From Morchella semilibera (lineage: Eukaryota; Ascomycota; Pezizomycetes; Pezizales; Morchellaceae), in contig WBVU01000018.1 in assembly GCA_009192285.1 (NCBI GenBank), positions 62,001-126,000 on the forward strand: a stretch of 64,000 bases of DNA, in the 5' to 3' direction. The translations under genes were made by a program, and so were the position numbers. Position 1 is the first letter of the stretch, and each line of letters opens with the position of its first letter. The notes under the pieces were generated by a model. That model had not been told where the DNA came from. It saw only the letters and a program-made list of their open reading frames with translations, and searched no databases. Of the stretch, positions 36,657 through 48,921 are shown in pieces.

Positions 36657-39217
36657 GCTCTCCGCTGCTGGAACTTTTCAGTTCTGCTAACAACTGTTGA
36701 GTTCTAGTTCTAGATTATGTTCCTGTTTGTTCTCGATATATCCCTCGTTTCATTACTCCTAGATTCGTTACCGTTCGTGGATGTATTACTATGTTTGTAC
36801 CTGGCCCTAAAACTGGTGTACAACCTAATTTTTCCCTTTTATCTCCTTAGACATAGACTTAGACGGATTCTTTAGAGGCTCGCTAGACGGAGTCACGGCA
36901 CTTTTCCTTGTTTTTTTTTTTCTTTTTTTTTCTCTCTATTTAGACCTTGGGTGGATTGATTGATTGATTAATGTATTTCTAACTACATGTATGCAGTGGG
37001 TTGACCGTTATGTCTTGGCACAATGTTTTCTTTTTTTTTTCTCTCCCTCTCTAGATCTCTTATTTCCCTTTTTAGGCTGTACTAGTAGATTAGTTTGCTT
37101 TTTCCTTTGAAGTTCTAATTGAATCTTATACTTTTAAACCCGACCTATTGACTCACTTTGCGAATTGCATGATTGTACAATCTAGTGAGAAAATAGCCTG
37201 GGGCTGAGGGCGGAAAAGGGATCAAAAGGCCGAGTGAGAGGTCAACAATCGGCATCATGAGTTAGATCAGACGTTGAACTCCCGAAACGGTCACTACCCC
37301 GGTCGCCGGTCCTTACCTGTGCTGCATACTGACTTGTTTCGATCATTGGCACTCCCTACCCAGCTAGTACGGATGTATATGTACCTCTACATCTGCCACC
37401 ACCGTATTTGGGGCGGTGCAAGTGCTGATCATGATATGATGACAGGCAGGCCAGTAGGTACATACATACATACGTTTGAGCAGGACTCTAGAACAAAGGG
37501 AAATAAAAGGGAAACGAATGAATAGAGGTTTCAAGAAAACTACATGTAACTTATATGCCGGGGGGTGTGGGTAGAGGGGAACGTTTACCTAGATAGGTTG
37601 CCGAGTGCAGGCAGGTTACCAACCTAGACGATCCATTAGAAGGGCCAGGTACCACATGTGGTAGGCAACCTTGTGGCGCCGAGGAAGGGGGCCGACGTTG
37701 TATAGGGCCAATAGGAAAGGAAAGCTGCGCTTGATTTAGATACGCGAAATTAGGGCTGTATCGCTTATTGGGAGTGTGGACTGTTTATTGGGCATGGTAG
37801 AGGTCAGAATTTAGGGGGGGGGGGGATCCGAGGAAATGGAAGGGGGTAAGAGTTAAAGGAAGCTGGGGTGAGTTAGCCGGCGGGTACGCTTGATATGATG
37901 CGTATGAATATGTATGTTGCTGGTGAGGCTCTTTTTCCCCCTTTCTCGTCCTTGCTGGATCCATGGACGTGGGGAATATATTCATAATCATCTCCACGAG
38001 AAACAAAAAATATGTGCGCTTCTTGCGCTTCTACCGCACCGGTAAGTAGAGTACATGTAAGTACGACCAGAGAAATTAACTGCACGCAATATTATCAACA
38101 ACGTCAGTTGCATCAACGATCAGATCAGATCAGATTCACGCACAGTGCGCAAGGAGGATGTTAATGTTGCAAAGGCATAATAACATGAGGACATTTTTAG
38201 AGGGTTTCTAGACTACTGGCCCACCACTTCTCCCCCTCCCCCCAATCGATCGGTCTTGCTGCACCATATACGTACATACCGTATCTACCTACTATATAGT
38301 GCTCTTCTCACCTCTTGGCCTCGTGCTGATCTTTGTTCTCGTTCATCCGCTTATTTTAGCGAACGTCTGCTTACATGTGGTTTACATAAACCGCGCCTGA
38401 AACAACCTCGTGTGCTTCTAGACGAGTAATAAACGCCTTGTCAGCAACGAGTGATATCAAAAGCATGCTTAGTGGCACAGTTGGGACGTTGTATCGTAGG
38501 AGGTAATTGACGGCGCCGGTATATAATGCCCCGCCCTATATTCCTACTTTGATCTCATATGTCATAGCAGTCAGCGCATCAGTCATATGAGTTGAGTTCT
38601 AGGCTTGAAATAATGTTCTTTCCAGCTATATAGCTGGAGCTTCCGTTCTTTGGTGGATCTAGGTCGGATAGCATTCCGAACTGGGTTACGACGATCTCGA
38701 TGATATCTCATATATACCGTGCAATTCAATTAATGGCAATTAAGTATAGGCGGGTTTTGTACTGATTGATCAATTCAATTGCTTGGCATGCGTATGACTG
38801 TGGACATAAGAATCGATGCCAATTAGACACGCAGAAAAGGATATAAGCAATAATGTGCAAACAATAAGCAAACCGAGAAATCCGTGTAAGCTACTATTAA
38901 CACTGCATAATGCTCGTGTCCATGACTCGAAAAATAGCACCTCAGTTATACTATATAGTACTACTACAGAATCACGTTTGACGGCATAGAGCTATGGGTT
39001 CTGCAAGATAAGAATCATAGACGGCGAAGGTGGCATGGAGTAAGCGCCGCTTAGCAAGCATCATATTAGCTAATGAAATCGGACCATACATAACCCTTTG
39101 CGAATCCGATATGATAGTTTAGAGGAGAGGACTCTAACCGACAGTTTTAGCAGCTGCTTACTGCAAGACATGAGTCAATGATAACTAAACTTGTTAAGCA
39201 ATAATTCGTATCTAAGA

Positions 39218-39249
39218 AACCCTAACCCATATCATATCTAACCCTAACC
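39218..39249 (+). promoter_or_regulatory. Second pair of AACCCTAACC boxes
   Basis: AACCCTAACC occurs at 39218-39227 and 39240-39249, 22 bp apart, the same core and nearly the same spacing as at 2232-2265. No gene start is near, so its role is unclear. Confidence 0.35.
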
Positions 39250-39468
39250 TCCCAAGATATGTGTTCGTCTGAATAGGTCAATCTGAAAATAAACGCATGA
39301 CCCAACTTTTAACATATAAATACATTTATAATTCTTTTCCGGCTACGATTAAGCTATGGACCTACATGTTCTACATATTTCGTGACCTACATGTAGTGAT
39401 ACATGTAGTCGTGTGCTCTGGCCTCACGAATCCCTAAAATCTATACATACATGTACATCGTTAGTACT

Positions 39469-39541
39469 GGGGGTAAGTGAGAAGACACCATCACGCAACC
39501 TTGGCAGTGTGGTGTAGGCACGTGTCTTCTTACTTACCCCC
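39469..39541. repeat. 20-bp-stem foldback hairpin
   Basis: GGGGGTAAGTGAGAAGACAC at 39469-39488 is mirrored at 39522-39541 with one mismatch in 20, around a 33-base loop. No coding frame is preserved. Confidence 0.9.
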
Positions 39542-41775
39542 ACCACCGAAGTCAAAATCTAAAATGTAGATAGATCAAGGGACAGGTATGGTGGAGACAA
39601 ATGCACCATATAATTGATATTTGGTGTGGAATTGAAGGTCCATAACCTCGGTAGGTAATGTACCTCATCGAGCTCCGTTTATAAGTACCTAGATCATTAA
39701 TCAATTTACAAGATTTTGTAGCTATTGGGAATCGCCCAATACTACATAGGTCAAAAACGTTATTGACAAGCGGGATTTTTTGTAAATCACTCTCTTAAGG
39801 CCAAAACCACAAGCGCGGAGTGAATTTCCCAAATAAAATTTATTATAATTATTATTAGTGTTGGTTACATAAGCCATTGATAGGTGTCGCCTGATGACTA
39901 ACTACTAATATGTATAAGCGATGTAGTGCCCCTTGGCAACACCCTACCGCGCGACACACCAAACGTTAACAACGCTGAAACACGGGGACTTATAAAAGAT
40001 TATATTATATTAGGGTAAGGGGATATATATCTTGAAAACGAACCTCTGCACCAGTAGCGGAAACCAGCCACGTTCTAACCCTGTATGAGTACCCAAATGT
40101 AAAATTGATATATTACAGCCCGATATAAAGAATATGTCGTTCCTGGGAAATATTACGATCTCTTGTCAATGTGCCCTGCCCAAATCAATGGTAAAGGAGT
40201 CGAATTGATCCGCTTAATTTCTTGGAACTAGCGTTATATGCGCAGCTGTAAATATTCCTCTTGTGTAAGACTATGGGGTCACGGCGGCTGTGTTATAACG
40301 CCCTTTTGGTTCTACTGAGATATATCCTAGTTTCATTCTCCAATCGGGGCCGAGCACGTTAGCACGATTAAGTTAGAGGATGTTTACTCGAGACTCCGTT
40401 AATTGAGACAGGCTGGTGGAGTTTACTTGTTGCCTTACGGAAGTACCTACCTATAGTATTAGCTACATGTATACTGACCAAAGCCTAACCAAAAGACCCT
40501 TTAGAGTAAGCCTTGTAGTTTTCTACCATAGCTAGGATCTTCATCATGCACGGCTTAGTAGACCGATCTTCCACGTTTAAACTTCCTCTCCAGGGTTATC
40601 ACCGCCTCAGTTTAAGGAACTAAGACTACAGCCATAGAGGAAGATCCTTGTCATTAAAGTAAACTGCGCAAAGAGATCTATGAACAGATAACACAGCCAA
40701 TCCAGATTTTTCTCGGATGCTTCCCTTTCCTCGTTTCCCCTATAGCCTACCTGATGAGGTTTTACAGCCTTACGGATCGAACACCCTGAACCCATGCATG
40801 GTACAGATTCTTCACTAGTCCACCTCCCACTTTTTCAGCAAGGGGGTATTCCCCACCGTGTTATGAGCCACCTACCACAGCCTTAGGGGCCTTGTATGAT
40901 GTAGAATCCGAATATATTGAGCTATCCCAGCTACTTTTTGGGTCAATCAATTGTGGCAAGCACCAACAGCGAAACGTATTAGGGTCCAGTACCAGGAAAA
41001 TTGGGGTGTAATACGTGTAACTCCTCCAAGGAGGATGTCAGTATTAATTTCTGAGATATATCTGATCCAAACTCTCTGATAAGCGCTGGTGGAGCAGTAA
41101 TCTCCACACGACAGTAGGTATTAATATATGCCAATATTACCACACTTTCGAGAAAGAACAATCTGTCAAGCTGGCTAGGTTGTTAGTTGTTGCCTCCCGA
41201 CAGTCATAGTTCCCTGTTCATAGCACATGTAGTAATCGTATTTTAAAGATCTGTACTCGAATATATCAGGCATCAACATGTCGGCAGAGGTGCCGCTACG
41301 GTACCAGAGGTTTGAAGTCCGGGCTGAGACACGGATCAATAATTCTAGAGGTTCATAGTATATCATCTTACTGTGAAATTACCTCCCGGTTTTATTTCCA
41401 ATTTTGTTCTTCGGACTGTAATGTGCTAAATTAGGTCAAAAAGACGTCTTTCAGGTCGCCCTTTACTCACAGGGAGGGTGCTTACCGGTAGAAATAGGGT
41501 ATGATAAATAATCTCGATCCATCATATAATTAGTAGCACGGACGAACGCCGCATGAAAAGGATTCCAATCAATTCCCAGTATCGATTTTCTAGTAAAAAT
41601 ACCCCCGCAATATATTGCCCAATTAGCCTTCCGGCCCCACTATATATTGATCATACTTATTGCTGGTGGCTGTCGATCAGCCATTAATAATAGATGGGAA
41701 TTAGTTTTGGGGGTATAATCGTATTATAGCGAGGAATCATACAAAACTCTTACAGTAAATTAGTTTTTACAGCAT

Positions 41776-42210
41776 ACTCTCTACCACCACAATTAATGCA
41801 TCATTTGATGCATATACTCATATAAAAAGGATCTGTGAATGCATCGAAGGATGCATTAAATGCAACGAAGGATATTAATGCATCACAGCAACGAATTTAC
41901 TGATGACACCAACACATTTACTGATACTTTAGCTGTGAATAGTCAATAGCATGCCTGAAAAGCTTGAGATTATATCAATTTATAGCATGGCGTAATAGAT
42001 TAGCTCTTCAGTAATCTAGTATAATGATTCAGGTTCAATTCTCTGACAGTTTTCTTTTTTTCCAGGAAATTTTCCATGTCCTAATTAGACTGATACATTA
42101 GCTGGGATTTTGATGCATTTCCGATGCATTTTCGATACATTTCCGATGCATTATGAAACGATACATTTTAGATGCATATGCTGATTCATTACTTGGGGTG
42201 GTAGAGACTC
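41776..42210. mobile_element. MITE-like element with TGCATC subterminal repeats
   Basis: Terminal inverted repeats share the core TCTCTACCACC (left at 41778, right ending 42207) followed by an imperfect TAATGNATCA. A six-base direct repeat CAGCAT flanks the element at 41770-41775 and 42211-42216. Inside, about a dozen GATGCAT-type motifs cluster near both ends, some at an 11-bp period near 42115-42185, as in elements whose transposase binds subterminal repeats. No transposase is encoded. Superfamily not certain. Confidence 0.7.
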
Positions 42211-43414
42211 CAGCATCCAGATTTTCGCATTATAAAAATGCAGCAGGTCATACATATAGTCCGTTATGCGGTCTATATCTAGAGGCTCTCATGCCATGAG
42301 AGATTTCGGATACCAAGCATGCCGATATCTCAAGCTAGCAGATACTCCAGCTTCAAATGTTGCGTCAAGAAATGCGGGTTAGTGGTATATATATATACGG
42401 TTGTTTAGCCACATTCTGCAATACGGGGTTAGCAACAAACAGTTGAAAGATTAAAGTGAATATTCCGAGCTCTCAATTTCTGAACAGTGAACAATCCAGA
42501 GGCGAACGACCCAAGCTTTCAACTTCTGGGTAACGATCGAACGATCCACATAACGATATTCAATTACATATTACGGTTAATAAGGTACTTCTACTCCTAA
42601 CGTACAATTGCAAGCCGGGTACGATTGCTAGATTACTTTACCTTATTGCGTAACAGAAAAGAATAGAGGCTACAGTCTCCCTCCGCTATAACGAACCTGC
42701 ATATTCTAAAACCTCTGTTTGATACAGCAGATTATTCGGTAAAGCAGATAAAATTCCACCATTTTCTATGTGAAATTGAAATTCGGGTCGCCGGGGCCTG
42801 TCCGTAATAGCAGATTTGTGACTTTACTGGCATTCGGTATATGTAGACTGTATATATATTGGAGCTTGCTTGTTCCTATATATCGGCCCAGTTTGTCTGT
42901 GGCTAGAGTGTATTATCATTGGTTGACCACTGTTTGCCCACTAGTGTTTGCCACTCGTGGCGCACATTTAAGGCTCATCCGACACCTACATTCACGGAGC
43001 TAGTTCACGTGGGCCTCAATATCAGTTACTTTTATGACCGATCCAGGCTAGAGGCATCATAATGCGATCGATAAAAATCCCGTAAACCTGGTAAGCATCT
43101 GTTGGTCCGTGCGGCAACACAGGTTCCTGAAACAGTGACGTTGAAATTTATAATAATTTATTGCTCATCGCGAGTTGAGCAAACTTCTAGAGGATTAGAA
43201 TATCATTCTGTGGATCATGCACCCAGCTCTATATAGTTTTTCAACCTCTAAATGTTATATGCGGGATTCATGCCAGTTTCTTACTAGGGTGGAGAAAATA
43301 TCCCGTGGGTGTCCACAAAGGTGTCCATGCAGTTCAAGCGATATATAAGCCCTCGTAAACCTTTTTTTCTTACGACGCTTCTCCATCCCTCAATGGACTT
43401 GAGCTCTTTTATGT

Positions 43415-43467
43415 CAACCCATCAACCCATCAACCCATGAACCAATCAACCAATCAACCAATCAACC
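43415..43467. repeat. Tandem octamer (CAACCMAT)n
   Basis: About six units shift from CAACCCAT to CAACCAAT along the tract. It lies about 760 bp upstream of the alkaline phosphatase start. Confidence 0.85.
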
Positions 43468-44044
43468 TCGGGAAACCCCCGAGATATCCAAACTCGGTAC
43501 TCATCACTGAAATCGCTCCAGGTTTACAAAGATCCACACACCTTGCTCACTCGAGATGAAGCAAGTCCCACCTTCCGAATTAATAGAGATGTTTGTCATC
43601 GACAGGGCATGTAAGGGACGGAACTTCATATGCACGTGTAACCGTCCATCGAATGCTCATCTGTAGAGAATGGACGAACGTTGCGGTGGGGGGGAGGGAG
43701 GGGGGGGGAGTTGTACTGGTTGAAGAGGAAGGTGGGCCTTGGCATTTCACAGTACATAGACCAATCGGAGTCGCCTACGGAGGCACGCTTCTTTTTCGAT
43801 ACTGTATCACGACTCCAAAATAAACGGGAGCGGCCGGTATAACCCTATACGATGCAAGTATTGACTAGAAGACGGAAAAATTAAATTGAATAATTAATTG
43901 AATTCGTAGAAACCCACGTGCTTCACTTTATGGGATGTCAGGAAATCCTCTTTTTACCGTCAACGTTAAGCTAGGGAAATCTGCTCGAAAAAAACACTGT
44001 CGCGTTGGCTGGCGTGTTACATACATGTACCGGTACCTGGCAGC

Positions 44045-44050
44045 CTTGGC
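44045..44050 (-). promoter_or_regulatory. Candidate PacC site upstream of alkaline phosphatase
   Basis: CTTGGC on the plus strand is GCCAAG on the other, matching the PacC consensus GCCARG, about 180 bp upstream of the alkaline phosphatase ATG. Alkaline phosphatases are classic PacC targets, but a single hexamer is weak evidence. Confidence 0.25.
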
Positions 44051-44230
44051 TAATATTTACAATCAAGGTAATCTACTCCTATAGGAACGTAACCATTCGG
44101 CTAAGTGTTGGTGGTGCTTTTATAAGCTCTCTTCCTCGCCCTTCTGTGAAACTTTTTTTCCCAACCAGTCTTCATACATTCCTCATTCATTTGTTAAGGG
44201 AACCACCGGGCCAACCGAATAGCTGGAGCA

Positions 44231-45986
44231 ATGTTGAACGTCAAGAGTCTGTTTCTGATCGCGTTGAGTGGCTTTGCTGCTCTCACTGAAGCCGGGCGGG
44301 GTGAGAAGGGTGGAAGGTATGGAAAGAAGCCTAGAAACTTCATCATGGTGAGTCCCTACTACTCAGTTCTCCTAAAATCATTATCGAAGCTAATTGTATA
44401 ATACAGGTCATTCCGTAAGCTCCCATCACCATCTACTCGAATCTAGGCTATGGCATATGCTAATTAAACCGGTAGTGACGGTTTCGGCCCCGCATCAGAG
44501 ACTATGGCTCGTGACTGGATACACTGGAACAACAATGCTACCGTCGATCTTCCCATTGATAGGATGATGATTGGCCAGGTTCGCACCCGCTCCAGTGACT
44601 CCTACGTCCCTGATTCTGCATCCACTGCTACGGCATACTCCTGTGGTATCAAAGTCTACAATGGAGCAATTGGTATCGATGATGATGTCGAGCCTTGTGG
44701 GACTGTTTTGGAGGCCGCAAAGGCCCAGGGATACAAGACTGGACTTGTAGTTACCAGCAGAATCACTCACGTATGTTTTCCCTCCTCGCTAGTCATGTTC
44801 TGGCGGTTTATCTAACATGACCAGGCCACACCTGCTTCCTACGTTGCGCACATCTATGATCGTGACATTGAATCCAACATCGCTCTCCAGGAGATTGGTG
44901 TGGGTCATCCCCTTGGCAGCGTTGTTGATGTTATCATGGGCGGTGGAAGATGCTTCTTCACCCCCCAGAACACTACCGCTTCCTGCCGTGATGATGATGT
45001 CGACGCCCTCGAACTTGCCAGACAGCGTGGCTACACTGTCTTTGGTGACAGGGCCACTTTCGAGCAAGATCTCAAGCTTCCCTACCTCGGCCTCTTCACC
45101 CAAGGTACATAATATCTAACTCTCCATGTTTCTTTAATAAATTCTTACTCTTTATGCAGACCACATGTCCTACGAAATCGACCGTGATCCCGCTGTCGAG
45201 CCCTCCCTCACCGAGATGGCTCTCAAGGGTATCAACGATCTTTACAAGGCCACCAAGGACTCCAAGAAGGGTTTCTTCATCATGGTAGAGGCATCCAGAA
45301 TTGACCACGCTGGTCACGCGAACGATGCGACTGGTCATCTCCACGACATCCTTGAGTACAACCGTGCCATGGAAGCTATGCGTGAGTGGATCGATGAGCA
45401 CGATGATTCCGAGACCGTCCTTATCTCCACCGCCGATCATGAGTGCGGTGGTCTTACTCTCGGGTATGAGCTTGACGGAGCCCCAGACTACTGGTTTGCG
45501 CCAGAGCACTTCGCCTCCTCCCATGGTTCATCTGGCAAGTATGCTACACTCTGGAATAAATACAAGTCAAACGATACCTCCGATGCCACCCAGTACCTCA
45601 AGAAGTTTGTCTACGCGCCCTACGGTATCATGGACCCCTCTGAGGAGGAAATCGCCCAAGGTCTTGCTCTCAAATCCTCCTCATCCAACTTTAGTCGCTA
45701 CATTGCACTGGCGTTCGCCAAGCGTTTGAACATTCACTGGGCTACCGGTGGACACACTGGTGTTGATGTCACTCTTTACGGTTACGGGTTGAACCACGAG
45801 GAGCTTGCCGGACAGAGGGAAAACACCGAGATTGCCCACTTTGTTGCTGAACAGCTGGGATTGGACTTGGAACCTATCACTAAGAAGTTGAGGGCTGACA
45901 GGGACTTTGTGGAGAAGCTCGTTAAGAAGCAGCCCGGTGATGCGGCGAGAATGAAGGGAAGGGACTTGACTCACCACCACCACTAA
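44231..45986 (+). CDS. Secreted alkaline phosphatase
   Basis: Metal-dependent phosphomonoesterase that releases phosphate from organic esters at alkaline pH, PF00245 family. Exons 44231-44347, 44407-44414, 44476-44770, 44825-45104 and 45160-45986 give 508 aa; the second exon is only 8 bases. Residues 1-20 (MLNVKSLFLIALSGFAALTE) form a signal peptide. Active-site features: metal ligand Asp in VIPDGFGPASETMARDW, catalytic Ser in PDSASTATAYSCG, EASRIDHAGHAND with Glu, Asp and His ligands, STADHECGG, and TGGHTGVDV. The C-terminus ends in a natural run of four His. The gene is preceded by a pyrimidine-rich leader and a possible PacC site. Regulation by phosphate or pH is inferred from family behaviour. 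Confidence 0.93.
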
Positions 45987-46699
45987 GTGTGTTGAGCGAA
46001 TTATATAGGAGGAATAAATTTAATGTTTATAGTAGTTTGAACGCCTTCTAGATTGAAAGGAAATGATATATTAGAGATTTTTGAATCTTTCTCTGGTCAC
46101 TGAGAGACTATCAATCAGTATTGCTTGTTAATTAAAGCCTACATGTAGTTAGATACTACTCCTGCATGTAGTTTCAACCCCCCGACACCCCTGCCACCCC
46201 GACATATATATATACATGTATATATGTAGCAAACCTTAACCCATTCCCGACTCTTGCTAGAGTTGCTTCGGCGAAAAAAAATATTTCAGGGCATTTTCGT
46301 TAAAGTGAGCGCCTGTAGTCGATTGAACCCTCCGGCGTCGTGTGGCCAGACTTACAAGAGGAAAGAACATAATTACATATTGTCCAGGAGCGAGGTGTTA
46401 TCACCGCATGTGGAAGATGATGCATCTACCTGCTATTATACATGTAGGTAGCTGCTATTTCTTCCCACGAGGAGCCTCGATATGAGAAAATTGCTTCATA
46501 GCTTCGACTCTTTCTGTGTATCTATCTGCCTATTCAATATACTAAACCGAATCCTTGCGATCCAAGTCCTACAATCTAAGTTCATCTATGCCTGTAAGTA
46601 GTGGTTTTTAAGCCCTACGCTTCAGAGCCAAGTGGGCCTTTTAGAGAGCCACAAAGGACAAAAATCTCAGTCTCAGCACTCTTTGTTATTTGTGGGAGG

Positions 46700-46980
46700 C
46701 CTACAACCCCGCAACTCCTAGGAGAAAGAAGGATAAACCTCTCAAAGTAGACACCCCTTCTCACCGAGCCCCCTAAATGCTAAAAATCGCTAGCCAAGAT
46801 ATTCAGGACACTCCCGGGACTATGTAGGAGGCATTCCTTAGAGATGGCTATGTGTCCAGTGTAGCCATGAAAAGGGTTCTACTGACAGCAGAACACAGGA
46901 GGAAGCGACTTCAGTTTGCCCATAAGCATGCCGACTAGAGTCTCGATCAATAGCGAAAGGCAGTCTTTACCGATATATGG
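46700..46980 (+). mobile_element. Tc1/mariner transposase fragment, degenerate
   Basis: Read on the plus strand from 46837, the sequence gives LRDGYVSSVAMKRVLLTAEH followed by RRKRLQFAHKHAD, then two in-frame stops and RKAVFTD. This is the conserved region joining the paired helix-turn-helix part to the first catalytic Asp of Tc1-like transposases. Upstream (about 46720-46830) is a basic region consistent with the DNA-binding part, also interrupted by stops. The catalytic domain beyond the first Asp is missing. It is a short dead copy of a plain DNA transposon. Confidence 0.7.
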
Positions 46981-48821
46981 GACATAGTAGAGAGTTGAAT
47001 GCTTCAATTGAGTTGATCGTTTTTATTGATGTTGGTGGAACGTGGGTCGCGTTGTTTGTTAATATAATCTAATAATTCAAGAGAAATAGTTCGCACTTGA
47101 AGTGATAGGGTTTTTATTAATTGAAGCCCCGCTATTAATATTTCCTCCCCAGTTTTATTCGGGTGCACTGTGCACTGTTAGGTCACTTGTGTGGATGTTG
47201 GGTGCATCGAGGACGGAAGACCCCGACATATAGTCGGGCAGCCAAAGGGAGCGTCACGGAAAGAAAATATCGGGGAGCAAAAGATATGGTGCCAGAAAAC
47301 GTGTACAGTGCAGCCCCGATAGTGCTACAGCGGCATATGGTCCAGAATGGAGATTCCTATATGTGCCACCATCGCGAATATGCTTGTATCGAGTCGGGAT
47401 GTGGAACTACATGTAGCTGGAGCGCGAGAGCAACATTGACTAGGTACACAACACACGGCAGTCCATTTACTTACGGACATTTGTTCTCTTCGGAACACAA
47501 CAAGGGCAGAAATTTATAAGTGGGATTCGAAAAACCGGCGGGCACCGCCACAACCATTCGATAGGGCGGCTGATCATTTTTTGCAGTGCCTCCCACCGCT
47601 GTTCAATGTGTTTTATGGGAACTTCTTGAGCTAGGTTACCATCTTATTATCTTGTTAATAAATTTTCGGGGATACCCCTTAACGTAAAGTAGACAACGGC
47701 GCGTCACGTGAAGAAGCAAGAGTGAGTGATCATTCGTGATCTTAAAGAATATTTCTATATCTCTGGACGGCCTTATTAAATACTTCTATACAAGCACTTA
47801 TAAATTAACCACTAGTACTTATAAGTAGCTAGGTAACTTAGGGATATTAATGAGATGACAAAGTCCCTGGGTGTGATGAGATCATAGAATATCACTCGAA
47901 TGTGCTCAACAGGAGTATTGTTGGTTGTGTGTGGCCGTTGGGCTATGGTGCGTGTGTCTGGTACCGGTGATTCCTCCCACTTTCTACCTCAACTCATGAT
48001 CACACAACAAAGTAATACTATACTAAAAAAAGCTGGTGTATCCAGTACCTTATCTACCAGAATACCATGGTGTTTACAGCATTGCTACGGTATAATGGCC
48101 TAAATTCCGATTTAATTCGGAAGTTTTTAACAATACCATATTACTGTGATATTTATTACACCCCCTCCCCCTTTTTGGTACTGTAATTAAACCAAGTCTG
48201 GGCAGAAAAATCAAATAAACAGGGCAAATAAACACAACCCACACATGCCATCGCAATTTCACTCACAGTTGTGCAATTTCTCTTTTCCCGCTTGTTCCTT
48301 CAATGCTCTACCTACGCTGCCACAAAAGGTACAAGCTTTCCGAAATATATAATACAAATACAGTACCGGAAATGGGCAGGAATTGACCACCGTATTCATT
48401 ACGCTAGTGATTCTGACGTAAGAATACGTTATTGACGCGGTATCGATATGGTATTCTACTTACGATGCTGGCTTAAACCGGTATCTTTGGCCCAATACCA
48501 TAGCCCCACGGTTACATTTTTTACTCCCATTTCAGAGACTGTATATACATAAGTGCGTTAAGCTACATGCAGTAATATAAAGTAGAAGAAGGGTTTAAAT
48601 TAGCTGAGTCAGAGTTTAGTAATATATGGTTACGTAAAAAAAGTAATCGTCATGGGTCTTCGAATCGTATCCTCCCCTGGCATGCAATAGCGGTTGTGTC
48701 CCCGCGAGTATATTTTTATGGAATTGTATAAATACATTTAATCAATATAAATTAAATGGGTAGGTCAAGACTCGCGGTCTCACTTAGGAATGTTACCCGG
48801 CGCGGGAGGAGTAACTACATG

Positions 48822-48921
48822 TACTACACGTGTAGGGGTAAGTCTGTACATATATGTTGACACTGGCCGTGGTTGCAATATAGTTCTCACTGTCAATAGA
48901 CTTACCCCTACACGCGTAGTA
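48822..48921. repeat. 24-bp-stem foldback hairpin
   Basis: The arm at 48822-48845 pairs with 48898-48921 with one mismatch in 24, around a 52-base loop. The stem contains TGTAGGGGTAAGTCT and shares GGGGTAAGT with the hairpin at 39469-39541. The near-perfect stem in an AT-rich decayed spacer suggests a recent origin or selection. Confidence 0.9.

Larger units (their letters stand above)
36657..44230. other. 7.6-kb gene-poor region between the Cys-rich gene and alkaline phosphatase
   Basis: No further gene is supported. Contents: T-rich 3' flank at 36900-37060, paired AACCCTAACC boxes at 39218-39249, a 73-bp perfect-stem hairpin at 39469-39541, a 435-bp MITE-like element at 41776-42210, an eight-base tandem repeat at 43415-43467, and TACATGTA palindromes near 36985, 37541, 38051, 39389, 39400, 39449, 40464 and 44022. 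Confidence 0.5.

Noticed and set aside
37873-38085. Apparent small secreted protein with signal-like start
   Set aside because: The leader looks good but begins at GTG with no upstream ATG before an in-frame stop; no splice site rescues it convincingly.
43415-43467. CRISPR-like repeat array
   Set aside because: A simple octamer tandem repeat without spacers, in a fungal genome.
47163-47519. 118-residue plus-strand open frame near the Tc1 relic
   Set aside because: I tried to read it as the transposase catalytic part but found no spaced D-D-E pattern or YREN-like motif.
48030-48500. Possible MITE with AGAATACCAT inverted ends
   Set aside because: Only about ten bases match, with no clean flanking duplication.
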